DNA of 46,788 nt, taken from positions 1 to 46,788 of the forward strand of contig NZ_PVLR01000061.1 in the NCBI RefSeq assembly GCF_002980625.1, read 5' to 3'. Under the pieces are notes generated by a model. The model made no database searches. It worked only from the letters and a program-made list of their open reading frames with translations, and was not told the DNA's origin. Made by a program: the position numbers and the translations under genes. The stretch is from Malikia spinosa (lineage in GTDB: Bacteria > Pseudomonadota > Gammaproteobacteria > Burkholderiales > Burkholderiaceae_C). Positions 24,622 through 34,696 of the stretch are shown here, in pieces. Each line of letters opens with the position of its first letter. Position 1 is the stretch's first letter.

Positions 24622-25833
24622 TCAGGCCGCGTGCAACGCGCGCGCCAGGCGGCTGACGCCCTCGCGGATCTTCTCCACATCCGAAGTCGCAAAGCTCAGC
24701 CGCAGCGTCGCCGGGTCGGGCTGCTCGCAATAGAACGGTGCCCCCGGCACGAAGGCCACGCCCTGCTCGATCGCGCGGCGCGAGAACTCGTTGCCGTCGG
24801 CGACCTGGCCGCGCGCGCCGGTCAGGCGCGCCCAGACGAACAGGCCGCCCTGCGGCGCGACGAACTCGATCGCGTCACCCAACTCGGTGCGCAAGCCCTC
24901 GCACAGGGCCTGGGCGCGCTCGGCGTAGACCGTGCGCGCGCGCTTGAGGTTGGCGTCCATGCGGCCGGACTTGAGGTACTGCGCGGCGGTCGCCTGCGCG
25001 AAGGTGCTCGAGTTGGCGTCGCTGAACTGCTTGCACATCACGGCCTTGGCCAGCAGCTCAGGCGGCGCGATCATCCAGCCCAGACGCAGGCCAGCCGACA
25101 ACGTCTTGCTCAAGGAGCCGCAATGCACCAGGCAGTCGCGGCTGCCCGGCACCGATTCGCTCAGCGCCAGCAGGCTGGGCGGCGGCGGGGTATCGAAATA
25201 CAGGTCGCCATAGGGGTCGTCCTCGACGATCAGCGTCTGGTGGCGGGCTGCAATCTCGAGCACGCGACGGCGGCGCTCCAGCGTCAGCGTGGCACCACTC
25301 GGGTTGCCGAAGGTCGGGATCAGGTAGACGAACTTCGGCTGGTGCTCGACGATCAGCTGCTCGAGCCGATCGACATCGACGCCGTCACCATCGACCGGCG
25401 CGCTGAGCAGCTCGGCGCCATAGAGGCGAAAGCACTGGATCGTGGCCAGGAAGGTCGGCCCCTCGACGATCACCTTGTCGCCGGGCGAGATCAGCGTCTT
25501 GCCGAGCAGGTCGAGCGCTTGCTGGCTGCCGGTGGTCACGACCAGCTGGTCCGCGGCCACCGATGCGCCCTTGGCTTGCATGAAGCTGGCCAGCTGCTCG
25601 CGCAGCGGCGCATAGCCCTCGGTGGCGCCATATTGCATTGCGCCAGCGGGCTCCTGCTCGAGTGCGGCCAGGGTCGCGGCGCGAATGCCATCGACATCGA
25701 CCAGCGCCACATCCGGGAAGCCACCGGCGAAGCTGATGATGCCGGGCTTGCCGAGCAGCTTGAACAGCTCGCGGATGGCGGAGGTTTCGACCTTGTCGAG
25801 TCGGTCGGCGAAGCGGACGGCTGAAGCGCTCAT
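24622..25833 (-). CDS. PLP-dependent aminotransferase, class I/II (LysN/ARO8-like)
   Basis: A 403-residue fold-type I aminotransferase. Substrate-side start (SAIRELFKLLGKPGIISFAGGFPD), LIPTFGNPSGATL, and the PLP lysine in GSLSKTLSAGLRLGW. This pattern matches the 2-aminoadipate/aromatic or branched aminotransferases related to MocR catalytic domains. No winged-helix domain is present, so it is an enzyme, not a regulator. ATG 25833 starts 15 bp from the divergent nth start with a poor ribosome site; the frame continues far upstream through nth only by chance. Substrate not assignable. Confidence 0.88.
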   Translation of the reverse strand: MSASAVRFADRLDKVETSAIRELFKLLGKPGIISFAGGFPDVALVDVDGIRAATLAALEQEPAGAMQYGATEGYAPLREQLASFMQAKGASVAADQLVVTTGSQQALDLLGKTLISPGDKVIVEGPTFLATIQCFRLYGAELLSAPVDGDGVDVDRLEQLIVEHQPKFVYLIPTFGNPSGATLTLERRRRVLEIAARHQTLIVEDDPYGDLYFDTPPPPSLLALSESVPGSRDCLVHCGSLSKTLSAGLRLGWMIAPPELLAKAVMCKQFSDANSSTFAQATAAQYLKSGRMDANLKRARTVYAERAQALCEGLRTELGDAIEFVAPQGGLFVWARLTGARGQVADGNEFSRRAIEQGVAFVPGAPFYCEQPDPATLRLSFATSDVEKIREGVSRLARALHAA

Positions 25834-25848
25834 GGGAAAATCGGAAGG

Positions 25849-26490
25849 ATGAAAAAGGAACAGATCGAGCGCTTCTTCGCCACCTTGCAGGCGGCCAATC
25901 CGCGGCCCGTGACCGAACTCGAGTATACGAGTCCGTTCGAGTTGCTCTGCGCCGTGCTGCTGTCGGCCCAGGCCACCGATGTCGGCGTCAACAAGGCCAC
26001 GCGCCGGCTGTTCCCCATCGCCAACACGCCACAACAGCTGCTCGACCTCGGGCTGGAAGGGCTGGAGGAGCAGATCAGGACCATCGGCCTCTACCGCAGC
26101 AAGGCGAAACACCTGCTGGCAACCTGCCAGATCCTGCTCGACCGGCATGGCGGCCAGGTGCCGCGCACGCGCGAGGAACTCGAGGAACTGCCCGGGGTCG
26201 GCCGCAAGACCGCCAACGTGGTGCTCAACGTCGCCTTTGGCGAGCCGACCATGGCGGTCGACACCCATATCTTCCGGCTCGGCAACCGCACCGGACTGGC
26301 GCCCGGCAAGACTCCGCTCGAAGTCGAACAGAAGCTGCTCAAGCGCATCCCGGCCAAGTACCTGGAGCATGCGCACCACTGGCTGATCCTGCATGGGCGC
26401 TATGTCTGCACCGCGCGCAAGCCGCATTGCGAGCGCTGTGCCGTGATCGATTGCTGCGACTACAAGGACAAGACTGCGCCGAAGCCATGA
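25849..26490 (+). CDS. nth: Endonuclease III
   Basis: A 213-residue DNA glycosylase/AP lyase for oxidised pyrimidines. Helix-hairpin-helix LPGVGRKTANVVLN with the catalytic Lys, the catalytic Asp in VDTHIFRLGNR, and a 4Fe-4S loop C-x6-C-x2-C-x5-C near the end (CTARKPHCERCAVIDCC). Complete length. The start is only 15 bp from the divergent aminotransferase. The stop overlaps the aat start (ATGA). Confidence 0.96.
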   Translation: MKKEQIERFFATLQAANPRPVTELEYTSPFELLCAVLLSAQATDVGVNKATRRLFPIANTPQQLLDLGLEGLEEQIRTIGLYRSKAKHLLATCQILLDRHGGQVPRTREELEELPGVGRKTANVVLNVAFGEPTMAVDTHIFRLGNRTGLAPGKTPLEVEQKLLKRIPAKYLEHAHHWLILHGRYVCTARKPHCERCAVIDCCDYKDKTAPKP

Positions 26491-27254
26491 AACACCGCTC
26501 ACCCCCCTTGCCCTGGCTCGAGCCGGGCGACCCTTTTCCTGCGGTCGAGCAGGCCTGGGGCATCGGCACGCCCGCCCCCGGGCTGCTGGCTGCCGGAGGC
26601 GCGCTCGATGTCGCCACCCTGGTCCAGGCCTATGGCAACGGCATCTTCCCCTGGTATTCGGATGGCCAACCGATACTCTGGTGGAGCACCGACCCACGCA
26701 TGCTGCTGCGGGTGGCCGATTTCAAGCTGCAGCCCTCGCTGCGCAAGGAGATCCGCGCCGGGCTGCGCAGCGGCCGGCTCAAGGTCCGCTTCGACCATGA
26801 CTTCGAGGCCGTGATCCGCGCCTGCTCCGGCAGCCCGCGCAAGGGCCAGGACGGCACCTGGATCCTGCCCGAGATGATCGAGGCCTATTGCGCGCTACAC
26901 CGCGCCGGCCACGCGCACAGCGTCGAGACCTGGTGGGACGGCGAACTCGCGGGCGGGCTCTACTGCATCAACCTGGGCCGCATGGTGTTCGGCGAATCGA
27001 TGTTCAGCCGGTGCAGCAATGCCTCCAAGATCGCGCTCGCCGCGCTGGTCGCCGCCTGCGAGTGCTGGGACATCGAAGCCATAGACTGCCAGCAGAACAC
27101 GGCCCACCTGGCCTCGCTCGGCGCGCGCGAGCTGCCGCGCCAGGACTTCCTGCGGCTGGTGCGCCAGCAAGTCGCACGGCCAGCGCCCGCCTGGCATTTC
27201 GAGCCCCTATACTTGTCCGCATGGCTGGACCGTCGACCAACGTCACCCTCGTGA
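26487..27254 (+). CDS. aat: Leucyl/phenylalanyl-tRNA-protein transferase
   Basis: A 255-residue N-end-rule enzyme that adds Leu or Phe to N-terminal Lys/Arg, marking proteins for ClpS/Clp[42 protein letters not shown] and [14 protein letters not shown] are the diagnostic blocks. The start at 26487 overlaps the nth stop by 4 bp, so it is translationally coupled. bpt follows after 7 bp. Confidence 0.96.
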   Translation: MKHRSPPLPWLEPGDPFPAVEQAWGIGTPAPGLLAAGGALDVATLVQAYGNGIFPWYSDGQPILWWSTDPRMLLRVADFKLQPSLRKEIRAGLRSGRLKVRFDHDFEAVIRACSGSPRKGQDGTWILPEMIEAYCALHRAGHAHSVETWWDGELAGGLYCINLGRMVFGESMFSRCSNASKIALAALVAACECWDIEAIDCQQNTAHLASLGARELPRQDFLRLVRQQVARPAPAWHFEPLYLSAWLDRRPTSPS

Positions 27255-27261
27255 GCGCCAC

Positions 27262-28005
27262 ATGAACCAGGGTCAGGAACTTCCGCTGCAGGCCTTGCAG
27301 TTCTATGCCACCGCGCCCTACCCCTGCAGCTACCTGGACGGGCGCCAGGCGCGCTCCCAGGTCGCAACCCCCGGCCACCTGATCCACAACGACGCCTATT
27401 CCGGACTCGTCACGCTGGGCTTTCGCCGCAGTGGCCTGTTCACCTACCGGCCCCACTGCGACGGCTGCCAGGCCTGCGTGCCGTTGCGCGTCGATGCCGA
27501 ACGCTTTGTCCCCCGGCGCAGCCAGCGCCGCGCCCAGGCCCTCCATGCCGGGCTGCAGACCCGGGTGCTGAGCCTGGGCTTTGACCGCGAGCATTACGCC
27601 CTCTACCTGCGCTACCAGCGCGCGCGTCATTCGGGTGGCGGCATGGACCACGACAGCGTCGAGCAGTACGACCAGTTCCTGCTGCAAAGCCGGGTCAATT
27701 CACGCCTGGTCGAGTTTTTCCTGCCCGCGACCGCGCAGGAGCCGGAACGGCTCAAGATGGTGTCGCTGATCGACGTGCTGGCTGACGGACTGTCTGCCGT
27801 CTACACCTTCTACGAGCCCGAAGCCGGCGCCGCCTACGGTACCTACAACGTGCTGTGGCAAATCGACCAGGCCAGGAGCCTGGGCCTGCCCTGGGTCTAC
27901 CTCGGCTACTGGATCGCCCAGAGTCCCAAGATGGCCTACAAGCGGAATTTCGCGCCGCACCAACTGCTGCGCGAAGGCGTCTGGACTGAAGACCCGGAAG
28001 CCTGA
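27262..28005 (+). CDS. bpt: Aspartate/glutamate leucyltransferase Bpt (ATE family)
   Basis: A 247-residue ATE-family enzyme. In bacteria it attaches Leu to N-terminal Asp/Glu, feeding ClpS/ClpAP. The N-terminus has [12 protein letters not shown] and the conserved CDGCQAC (Cys pair, cluster-type motif), with [18 protein letters not shown] and [27 protein letters not shown] at the C-terminal domain. Directly downstream of aat, so one operon produces both secondary-destabilising transferases. Often misannotated as arginyltransferase. Confidence 0.94.
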   Translation: MNQGQELPLQALQFYATAPYPCSYLDGRQARSQVATPGHLIHNDAYSGLVTLGFRRSGLFTYRPHCDGCQACVPLRVDAERFVPRRSQRRAQALHAGLQTRVLSLGFDREHYALYLRYQRARHSGGGMDHDSVEQYDQFLLQSRVNSRLVEFFLPATAQEPERLKMVSLIDVLADGLSAVYTFYEPEAGAAYGTYNVLWQIDQARSLGLPWVYLGYWIAQSPKMAYKRNFAPHQLLREGVWTEDPEA

Positions 28006-28016
28006 TGCTGCACTGC

Positions 28017-28063
28017 GGGACAAGCTGAATTTCATCTTGTAAAATGGAAGCGATGAACTTCAT
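28017..28063 (+). promoter_or_regulatory. iclR-family gene promoter and palindrome
   Basis: -35 GGGACA (28017-28022), 17 bp, -10 TAAAAT (28040-28045). The palindrome ATGAACTTCAT (28053-28063) lies just before the ATG at 28067 and is a candidate self-binding site. Confidence 0.5.
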
Positions 28064-28066
28064 GCC

Positions 28067-28846
28067 ATGACCAGACGCCCCGACCTCATTCCCAGCCATC
28101 CCAGCGTTCAGGTGATCGAACGCATCTTCACCCTGATGGACGTGCTCGCCTCGCGCGAGGACGCCCTGTCGCTGAAGGAAATCAGCCAGAAGACGGGACT
28201 GCACCCGTCGACCGCGCACCGGATCCTGAACGATCTGGCGCTCGGACGTTATGTCGACCGGCCCGAGCCCGGCAGCTACCGGCTCGGCATGCGGCTGCTC
28301 GAGCTCGGCAACCTGGTCAAGGGCCGACTCAGCGTGCGCGACACCGCACTGGGGCCGATGCGCGAGCTGCACAAGCTGATCCAGCAGCCGGTCAACCTGA
28401 GCGTGCGCCAGGGCGACGAAATCGTCTATGTCGAGCGCGCCTACAGCGAGCGCTCGGGCATGCAGGTGGTGCGTGCCATCGGCGGACACGCGCCGCTGCA
28501 CCTGACCTCGGTCGGCAAGCTGTTCCTGGCCGCTGACGACCCGCAGCGCGTGCGCGCCTATGCCACCCGCACCGGACTGATGGGCAATACCCCGAACAGC
28601 CTGACCCAGCTGTCGGCGCTCGAGCGCGAGCTGCAGCAATGCCGCCAGCTGGGCAGCGCGCGCGACAACGAGGAGCTCGAGCTCGGGGTGCGCTGCATGG
28701 CCGCCGGCATCTACGACGACCAGGGCAAGCTGGTGGCGGGATTGTCGATCTCGGCGCCGGCCGACCGGCTCGACGAGGGCTGGTTGCCCAAGCTGCAAGC
28801 CACGGCCAACTCGATCAGCCACGCGCTGGGCTGCCCCGGCAAGTAA
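28067..28846 (+). CDS. IclR-family transcriptional regulator
   Basis: A 259-residue regulator. N-terminal winged helix (about 14-75, LSLKEISQKTGLHPSTAHRILNDL) and C-terminal IclR effector domain (about 90-255, with LHLTSVGKLFLA and the Cys in ELGVRCMAAGIYD). Effector and targets are not evident: no obvious metabolic operon adjoins it. It has its own promoter and a palindrome immediately upstream of the start. Convergent with pbpG. Confidence 0.9.
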   Translation: MTRRPDLIPSHPSVQVIERIFTLMDVLASREDALSLKEISQKTGLHPSTAHRILNDLALGRYVDRPEPGSYRLGMRLLELGNLVKGRLSVRDTALGPMRELHKLIQQPVNLSVRQGDEIVYVERAYSERSGMQVVRAIGGHAPLHLTSVGKLFLAADDPQRVRAYATRTGLMGNTPNSLTQLSALERELQQCRQLGSARDNEELELGVRCMAAGIYDDQGKLVAGLSISAPADRLDEGWLPKLQATANSISHALGCPGK

Positions 28847-28934
28847 CAGCGGCCCACCGCACAGCAGCAGGAATCAGCCAGCAGCCGGGCGCCAAGATCC
28901 GGCCCCGGCTACGGCTCCGGCCACAGCAGCCGGT

Positions 28935-30104
28935 TCAGCCCTTGCGCCAGGCCAGGCGCTCGATCGCGTCGGCCGAAACCACCGATTCGACATAGCGGCG
29001 CACCCGCTGCGCGTCGCCAATGCGTGCCGACTTGTCGGCCGCATCGAGGAAGACCATGATGACCTGGCGCCCGGCCAGCTTGGCCGACATCACCATGCAG
29101 CGGCCGGCCTCCGAGATGTAGCCGGTCTTCTGCAGGCCGATGTCCCATTTCGGATCGGCCGTCAAGCGGTTGCTGTTGTGGTACTGCAGCACGCGCCGGC
29201 CCGATTCCACCGCATAGCCCTGCGAGGTCGAGAACTCGCGCAGCAGCGGGCGCTGGTAGGCCGCCGCAACCAGCAGCGCGAGGTCGCGTGCACTGGAGCG
29301 GTTCTCGACCGACAGGCCGGTCGGCTCGACATAGCGGGTATCGCGCATGCCGAGTTCGGCCGCCTTGGCATTCATCAGACGCACGAAATTGAGCATGCCG
29401 CCGGGATAGGTGCGTCCCAGCGCATGGGCGGCTCGGTTCTCGCTCGACATCAGCGCCAGGTGCATGGCCTCGCCACGCGTGAGCCGGGTGCCGACCGACA
29501 GCCGCGAGCCGGTGCCCTTGTAGATGTCGAGGTCATCCTCGGTGATGGTGATTTCCTCGTCCAGCGGCAGCTTGGCATCGGCCACCAGCAGCCCGGTCAT
29601 CAGCTTGGTCAGCGAGGCGATCGGCATCACGGCCTTGTCGTTCTTGCTGACCAGCACCTCGCGGCTGTTCTGGTCCATCACGAACACCGCGTTGGCGCTG
29701 AGCTTGGGCGGCTCATCGGCGCCGGAAGCCGCATCTGCCCGGTTGTCGGACTTGCGCTCGACGGCGTTGACCGCCGAGGCGGCGGCCAGGCCGCCACCGG
29801 CCACCGCCGCCGACTTGGCCGCGATCACCGCCGCGCGACGCGCCTTGCTGGACTGGGGACGGGGGCTGGCCTTGGCCTGCACGACCGCCTTGGCAGCGGA
29901 CCGCTTGGCGCGCGCCGACACCACGCGGGCCTTGCCGACGGCCTTCACCTTGGCCTGGGCCTTGACCTTCTGCGCAGCGACGGGTTTTTTCTTGGCGGGC
30001 GCACCCGCAGCCATGAGAGAAGGCGGCGCTATCAAGGAAAGCGTCACCCCCAAACTCAGGGCAGCGGTCGCGCGGCGTAGCCACTGAAGCTTGCCATGGG
30101 TCAT
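28935..30104 (-). CDS. pbpG: D-alanyl-D-alanine endopeptidase (PBP7-type, S11 family)
   Basis: A 389-residue periplasmic penicillin-binding peptidase that cleaves peptidoglycan cross-links. Signal peptide about 1-33 (cut near LMAAGA). Active-site motifs SLTK (S164, K167), SEN (221-223) and KTG (326-328) are all present. Between the signal peptide and catalytic domain, residues about 38-99 form a very basic Ala/Lys-rich low-complexity stretch resembling histone H1 tails, which is not part of the usual PBP7. I chose ATG 30104, with GGAG 9 nt upstream; the frame is open to 30137. A promoter lies at 30143-30171. Confidence 0.9.
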   Translation of the reverse strand: MTHGKLQWLRRATAALSLGVTLSLIAPPSLMAAGAPAKKKPVAAQKVKAQAKVKAVGKARVVSARAKRSAAKAVVQAKASPRPQSSKARRAAVIAAKSAAVAGGGLAAASAVNAVERKSDNRADAASGADEPPKLSANAVFVMDQNSREVLVSKNDKAVMPIASLTKLMTGLLVADAKLPLDEEITITEDDLDIYKGTGSRLSVGTRLTRGEAMHLALMSSENRAAHALGRTYPGGMLNFVRLMNAKAAELGMRDTRYVEPTGLSVENRSSARDLALLVAAAYQRPLLREFSTSQGYAVESGRRVLQYHNSNRLTADPKWDIGLQKTGYISEAGRCMVMSAKLAGRQVIMVFLDAADKSARIGDAQRVRRYVESVVSADAIERLAWRKG

Positions 30105-30142
30105 TTGCTTACACTCCAAACTCATAAAAACCAACACTAAGA

Positions 30143-30171
30143 AGTATAAAACGTCAGCAAATGACTAGCAA
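30143..30171 (-). promoter_or_regulatory. pbpG promoter
   Basis: Minus strand: -35 TTGCTA (30166-30171), 17-bp spacer, -10 TATACT (30143-30148), giving a leader of about 30 nt. Confidence 0.6.
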
Positions 30172-30218
30172 TATCAATTTCATTTCTAGGAGGCCAGGAT
30201 CGGCATCCCGGCAGCGGA

Positions 30219-31760
30219 TCAGAGCTGGGCCGCGACCCGCTCGATCTTGCTGTGCAGCTTGTTGAGCGCGCTCAGGTAGGCCTTGGCCGATGCCACCACG
30301 ATGTCCGGGTCGGCACCGACACCGTTGACCACGCGCCCGCCATGCTGCAGTCGCACCGTGACCTCGCCCTGGCTCTCGGTCGAGCCGGTCGTGATCGCGT
30401 TGACCGAGTACAGCAGCAGCTCGGCGCCGCTGTTGACATGCTGCTCGATCGCCTTCAGCGAGGCGTCGACCGGGCCGTTGCCATCGGACTCACCGGTGAA
30501 CTCCTTGCCATCGACCGTGAACACGACCTTGGCGCGCGGACGCTCGCCGGTTTCGCTGTGCTGGGCCAGCGAGACCAGACCGTACTGCTCCTTGGCAGCG
30601 GTCACGCTCTCGTCGCTGACCAGGGCCAGGATATCCTCGTCGAAGATCTCGCTCTTGCGGTCGGCCAGTTCCTTGAACTTGGCAAAGGCGGTGTTGATCT
30701 CGCCCTCGGACTCCATCTCGATGCCGAGCTCCTGCAGGCGCTGCTTGAAGGCGTTGCGACCGCTGAGCTTGCCCAGCACGATCTTGTTGGCGCTCCAGCC
30801 CACGTCCTCGGCGCGCATGATCTCGTAGGTGTCACGCGCCTTCAGCACGCCGTCCTGGTGGATGCCCGAGGCATGGGCGAAGGCATTGGCGCCGACCACG
30901 GCCTTGTTCGGCTGCACCACGAAGCCGGTGGTCTGGCTGACCATGCGGCTGGCCGGCACGATCTGGCTGGTGTCGATGCCGACATCGAGGCCGAAGTAGT
31001 CGCGGCGGGTCTTGACCGCCATCACGACTTCCTCGAGCGAGCAGTTGCCGGCGCGCTCGCCCAGGCCGTTGATGGTGCACTCGACCTGGCGCGCGCCGCC
31101 GATCTTGACGCCGGCGAGCGAGTTGGCCACCGCCATGCCGAGGTCGTTGTGGCAGTGCACCGACCAGATTGCCTGGTCCGAGTTGGGCACCATCTCGCGC
31201 AGGGTCTTGATGAAGTTGCCGTAGAGCTCGGGGATGGCGTAGCCGACCGTGTCGGGAATGTTGATCGTGGTCGCGCCTTCCTTGATCACGGCCTCGACCA
31301 CGCGCGCCAGGAAAGCCAGCTCGGAGCGGTAGCCGTCCTCGGCGCTGAACTCGACGTCGCCGACCAGGTTGCGCGCGAAGCGCACCGAAGCCTTGGCCTG
31401 CTCGAGCACCTGCTCGGGCGTCATGCGCAGCTTCTTCTCCATGTGCAACGGCGAAGTCGCGATGAAGGTGTGGATGCGGGCACTGTTGGCGCCCTTGAGC
31501 GCCTCGGCCGAGCGCGCGATGTCACGCTCGTTGGCACGCGACAGCGAGCAGATGGTCGAGTCCTTGATGTGGTCGGCGATGGTCTTGACCGACTCGAAGT
31601 CGCCGTTGGAGCTGGCGGCAAAACCGGCTTCGATCACGTCGACCCTCAGGCGCTCGAGCTGGCGCGCGATGCGCAGCTTCTCGTCACGGGTCATGGAGGC
31701 GCCGGGCGATTGCTCGCCGTCACGCAAGGTGGTGTCGAAGATGATCAGTTTGTCGGTCAT
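30219..31760 (-). CDS. leuA: 2-isopropylmalate synthase
   Basis: A 513-residue enzyme for the first committed step of leucine synthesis (acetyl-CoA plus 2-ketoisovalerate). HMGL-like barrel with [31 protein letters not shown] metal ligands and [13 protein letters not shown], then a C-terminal LeuA regulatory domain binding leucine. Full length. ATG 31760 has AAGGAG 6 nt upstream; the frame is open to 31817 but that part is leader. Expression is probably controlled by attenuation: a Leu-rich leader peptide and a terminator lie just upstream. Confidence 0.96.
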   Translation of the reverse strand: MTDKLIIFDTTLRDGEQSPGASMTRDEKLRIARQLERLRVDVIEAGFAASSNGDFESVKTIADHIKDSTICSLSRANERDIARSAEALKGANSARIHTFIATSPLHMEKKLRMTPEQVLEQAKASVRFARNLVGDVEFSAEDGYRSELAFLARVVEAVIKEGATTINIPDTVGYAIPELYGNFIKTLREMVPNSDQAIWSVHCHNDLGMAVANSLAGVKIGGARQVECTINGLGERAGNCSLEEVVMAVKTRRDYFGLDVGIDTSQIVPASRMVSQTTGFVVQPNKAVVGANAFAHASGIHQDGVLKARDTYEIMRAEDVGWSANKIVLGKLSGRNAFKQRLQELGIEMESEGEINTAFAKFKELADRKSEIFDEDILALVSDESVTAAKEQYGLVSLAQHSETGERPRAKVVFTVDGKEFTGESDGNGPVDASLKAIEQHVNSGAELLLYSVNAITTGSTESQGEVTVRLQHGGRVVNGVGADPDIVVASAKAYLSALNKLHSKIERVAAQL

Positions 31761-31813
31761 TTGTACTCCTTGAAGCCGGCTCGTGGCCAGCACAGACAAA
31801 ATCCCCGCAGCAT

Positions 31814-31852
31814 CCAAAACAAACGGCCCGCTGCGGGTGCATACGGGCCGTT
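31814..31852 (-). terminator. leuA attenuator terminator
   Basis: Minus strand: AACGGCCCG, 13-nt loop, CGGGCCGTT (perfect 9-bp stem, 31822-31830 with 31844-31852), then TGTTTT. It lies between the leader peptide stop and leuA, where an attenuator must be. Confidence 0.8.
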
Positions 31853-31871
31853 GGTGCTGAAAACGCGCGCG

Positions 31872-31928
31872 CTATCCAGCCTGCCCTTGTGGCATCAGCG
31901 CTAGTAGCAGTTGACGTGCGGAATTCAT
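31872..31928 (-). CDS. leuL: Leucine operon leader peptide
   Basis: An 18-codon reading frame MNSARQLLLALMPQGQAG, too short to be caught by length-filtered gene calling. It contains four Leu codons in five positions (CTG CTA CTA GCG CTG), two of them the rare CTA in a genome that prefers CTG. It is followed 20 nt later by the leuA attenuator terminator. Slow reading at low Leu-tRNA would favour an antiterminator and leuA transcription. The ribosome site is weak. Typical of leader-peptide attenuation in proteobacterial leu genes. Confidence 0.75.
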   Translation of the reverse strand: MNSARQLLLALMPQGQAG

Positions 31929-32011
31929 GTCTGCCAATGTATCACAAAGAAATCCTGCATCCGATGGAAAACAACCATCACGCAGAGGCGGATTTGGCTG
32001 CCAGCGAGGGA

Positions 32012-32821
32012 TCAGTCGTGCAAGCCGCGCTCGTCGGGCTCGTCGATCGTGGTGCTGATCACGCTGGTCGGCTGGCCCTTGGCCTTGCGCACGCCGTAGA
32101 TCACATAGCCCGACAGCGCATAGCAGACGAAGACGCCGAACAGCACCGTCGGCGGATGGATGTTGATGACCGCGATCGCCAGCAGCACCAGCACGATGGC
32201 AGCGAACGGCACGCTCCGCTTCATCGACAGGTCCTTGAAGCTGTAGAACGGCGCATTGGTCACCATGGTCAGGCCGGCGTAGAGCGTGATCGCGAACATC
32301 GGCCAGGCCAGGTCAGCGGCCTGGTAGCCGCCCTCGGTCGCCAGCCAGATGAAGCCGGCCACCAGAGCGGCCGCAGCCGGCGAAGGCAGGCCCTGGAAGA
32401 AGCGCTTGTCGACCACGCTGGTATTGACGTTGAAGCGTGCCAGCCGCAGCGCGGCGCAGGCGCAATAGACGAAGGCGGCGATCCAGCCCCAGCGGCCCAG
32501 GTCACGCAGGCCCCACTCGTAGGCAATCAGCGCCGGCGCGGCGCCGAACGACACCATGTCGGACAGCGAATCCATCTGCTCGCCAAAGGCGCTCTGGGTG
32601 TGCGTCATGCGCGCAACCCGGCCATCCAGGCTGTCGAGCACCATGGCGACGAAGATCGCGGCGGTCGCCAGGTCGTAGCGCCCGTTCATCGACATCACGA
32701 TCGCGTAGAAGCCGCCGAACAGCGCGGCGAGCGTGATCATGTTGGGCAGCATGTAGATGCCCTTGTGGCGCTTGGGCTGCGTCGCTTCGGGGGTGTTCAG
32801 GGGATCGGCTCCGTCGTGCAT
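32012..32821 (-). CDS. pssA: CDP-diacylglycerol-serine O-phosphatidyltransferase
   Basis: A 269-residue integral membrane enzyme making phosphatidylserine, the precursor of phosphatidylethanolamine. The CDP-alcohol phosphotransferase motif D-x2-DG-x2-AR-x8-G-x3-D-x3-D is complete (it begins DSLDGRVAR and ends GEQMDSLSD). Several hydrophobic helices and a charged C-terminus; this is the membrane type II PssA, not the E. coli soluble type. It lies between ilvC and leuA, an arrangement common in Burkholderiales, on the same strand but behind a strong terminator. Confidence 0.95.
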   Translation of the reverse strand: MHDGADPLNTPEATQPKRHKGIYMLPNMITLAALFGGFYAIVMSMNGRYDLATAAIFVAMVLDSLDGRVARMTHTQSAFGEQMDSLSDMVSFGAAPALIAYEWGLRDLGRWGWIAAFVYCACAALRLARFNVNTSVVDKRFFQGLPSPAAAALVAGFIWLATEGGYQAADLAWPMFAITLYAGLTMVTNAPFYSFKDLSMKRSVPFAAIVLVLLAIAVINIHPPTVLFGVFVCYALSGYVIYGVRKAKGQPTSVISTTIDEPDERGLHD

Positions 32822-32901
32822 GGCTCGGATCAGGCTTGGTATTGGCAGGCGGTCATGGGGATCGAGTGTAAGCCAGCGTAACGCCCAGCGACAACGGACG
32901 T

Positions 32902-32936
32902 AAAAAAACCGCCGGCCGGCATGCCGACAGGCGGTT
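32902..32936 (-). terminator. Terminator after ilvC
   Basis: Minus strand: AACCGCC (32930-32936 complement), nested CGGC/GCCG hairpin, GGCGGTT, then a 5-7 T run. It separates the ilvBNC unit from pssA. Confidence 0.88.
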
Positions 32937-32973
32937 GTCTGGCTTGAAGCCGGCCGCTAGGCCGGCAGCAAGA

Positions 32974-34095
<1,122 letters not shown>

Positions 34096-34112
34096 TTAAA
34101 CGCGAGACCGGC

Positions 34113-34604
34113 TCAGACGCGCAGGATGCGCTCGCCGCGGCCGATGCCGCTCGGGCCGGTGCGCACGGTCTCGAGAATCGCGCTGCGATCGATCGCCTCG
34201 AGGAAGGCGTCGTTCTTGGACTGGTCGCCAGTCAGCTCGATGGTGTAGCTCTTCTCGGTCACATCGATGATGCGGCCGCGGAAGATGTCGGCCATGCGCT
34301 TCATCTCCTCGCGCTCCTTGCCGACCGCACGCACCTTGACCAGCATCAGCTCGCGCTCGGTGTAGCCGCCTTCGGTCAGGTCGACCACCTTGACCACCTC
34401 GATCAGGCGGTTCAGGTGCTTGGTGATCTGCTCGATCACCTCGGGCGAGCCGGTGGTCTGGATCGTCATGCGCGACAGCGAGGGGTCCTCGGTCGGCGCC
34501 ACGGTCAGCGACTCGATGTTGTAGGCACGGGCCGAGAACAGGCCGACCACGCGCGACAGCGCACCAGCCTCGTTCTCGATCAAGACGGCGATGATGTGTT
34601 TCAT
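34113..34604 (-). CDS. ilvN: Acetolactate synthase small (regulatory) subunit
   Basis: A 163-residue regulatory subunit that activates IlvB and confers valine feedback. N-terminal ACT domain (MKHIIAVLIENEAGALSRVVGLFSARAYNIESL) and C-terminal IlvH-like domain. Length is that of IlvH/IlvN class. ATG 34604 has AGAGGAA 8 nt upstream. It follows ilvB after 92 bp and precedes ilvC. Confidence 0.96.
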   Translation of the reverse strand: MKHIIAVLIENEAGALSRVVGLFSARAYNIESLTVAPTEDPSLSRMTIQTTGSPEVIEQITKHLNRLIEVVKVVDLTEGGYTERELMLVKVRAVGKEREEMKRMADIFRGRIIDVTEKSYTIELTGDQSKNDAFLEAIDRSAILETVRTGPSGIGRGERILRV

Positions 34605-34696
34605 TTCAGCGATTCCTCTTCTTGCCGCCCTCCCCCGACGCCGGTAAGCGGCGGGCTTGGCGGGCAATAGATTCTTCTGTCGAAGGGATTGAAGGG

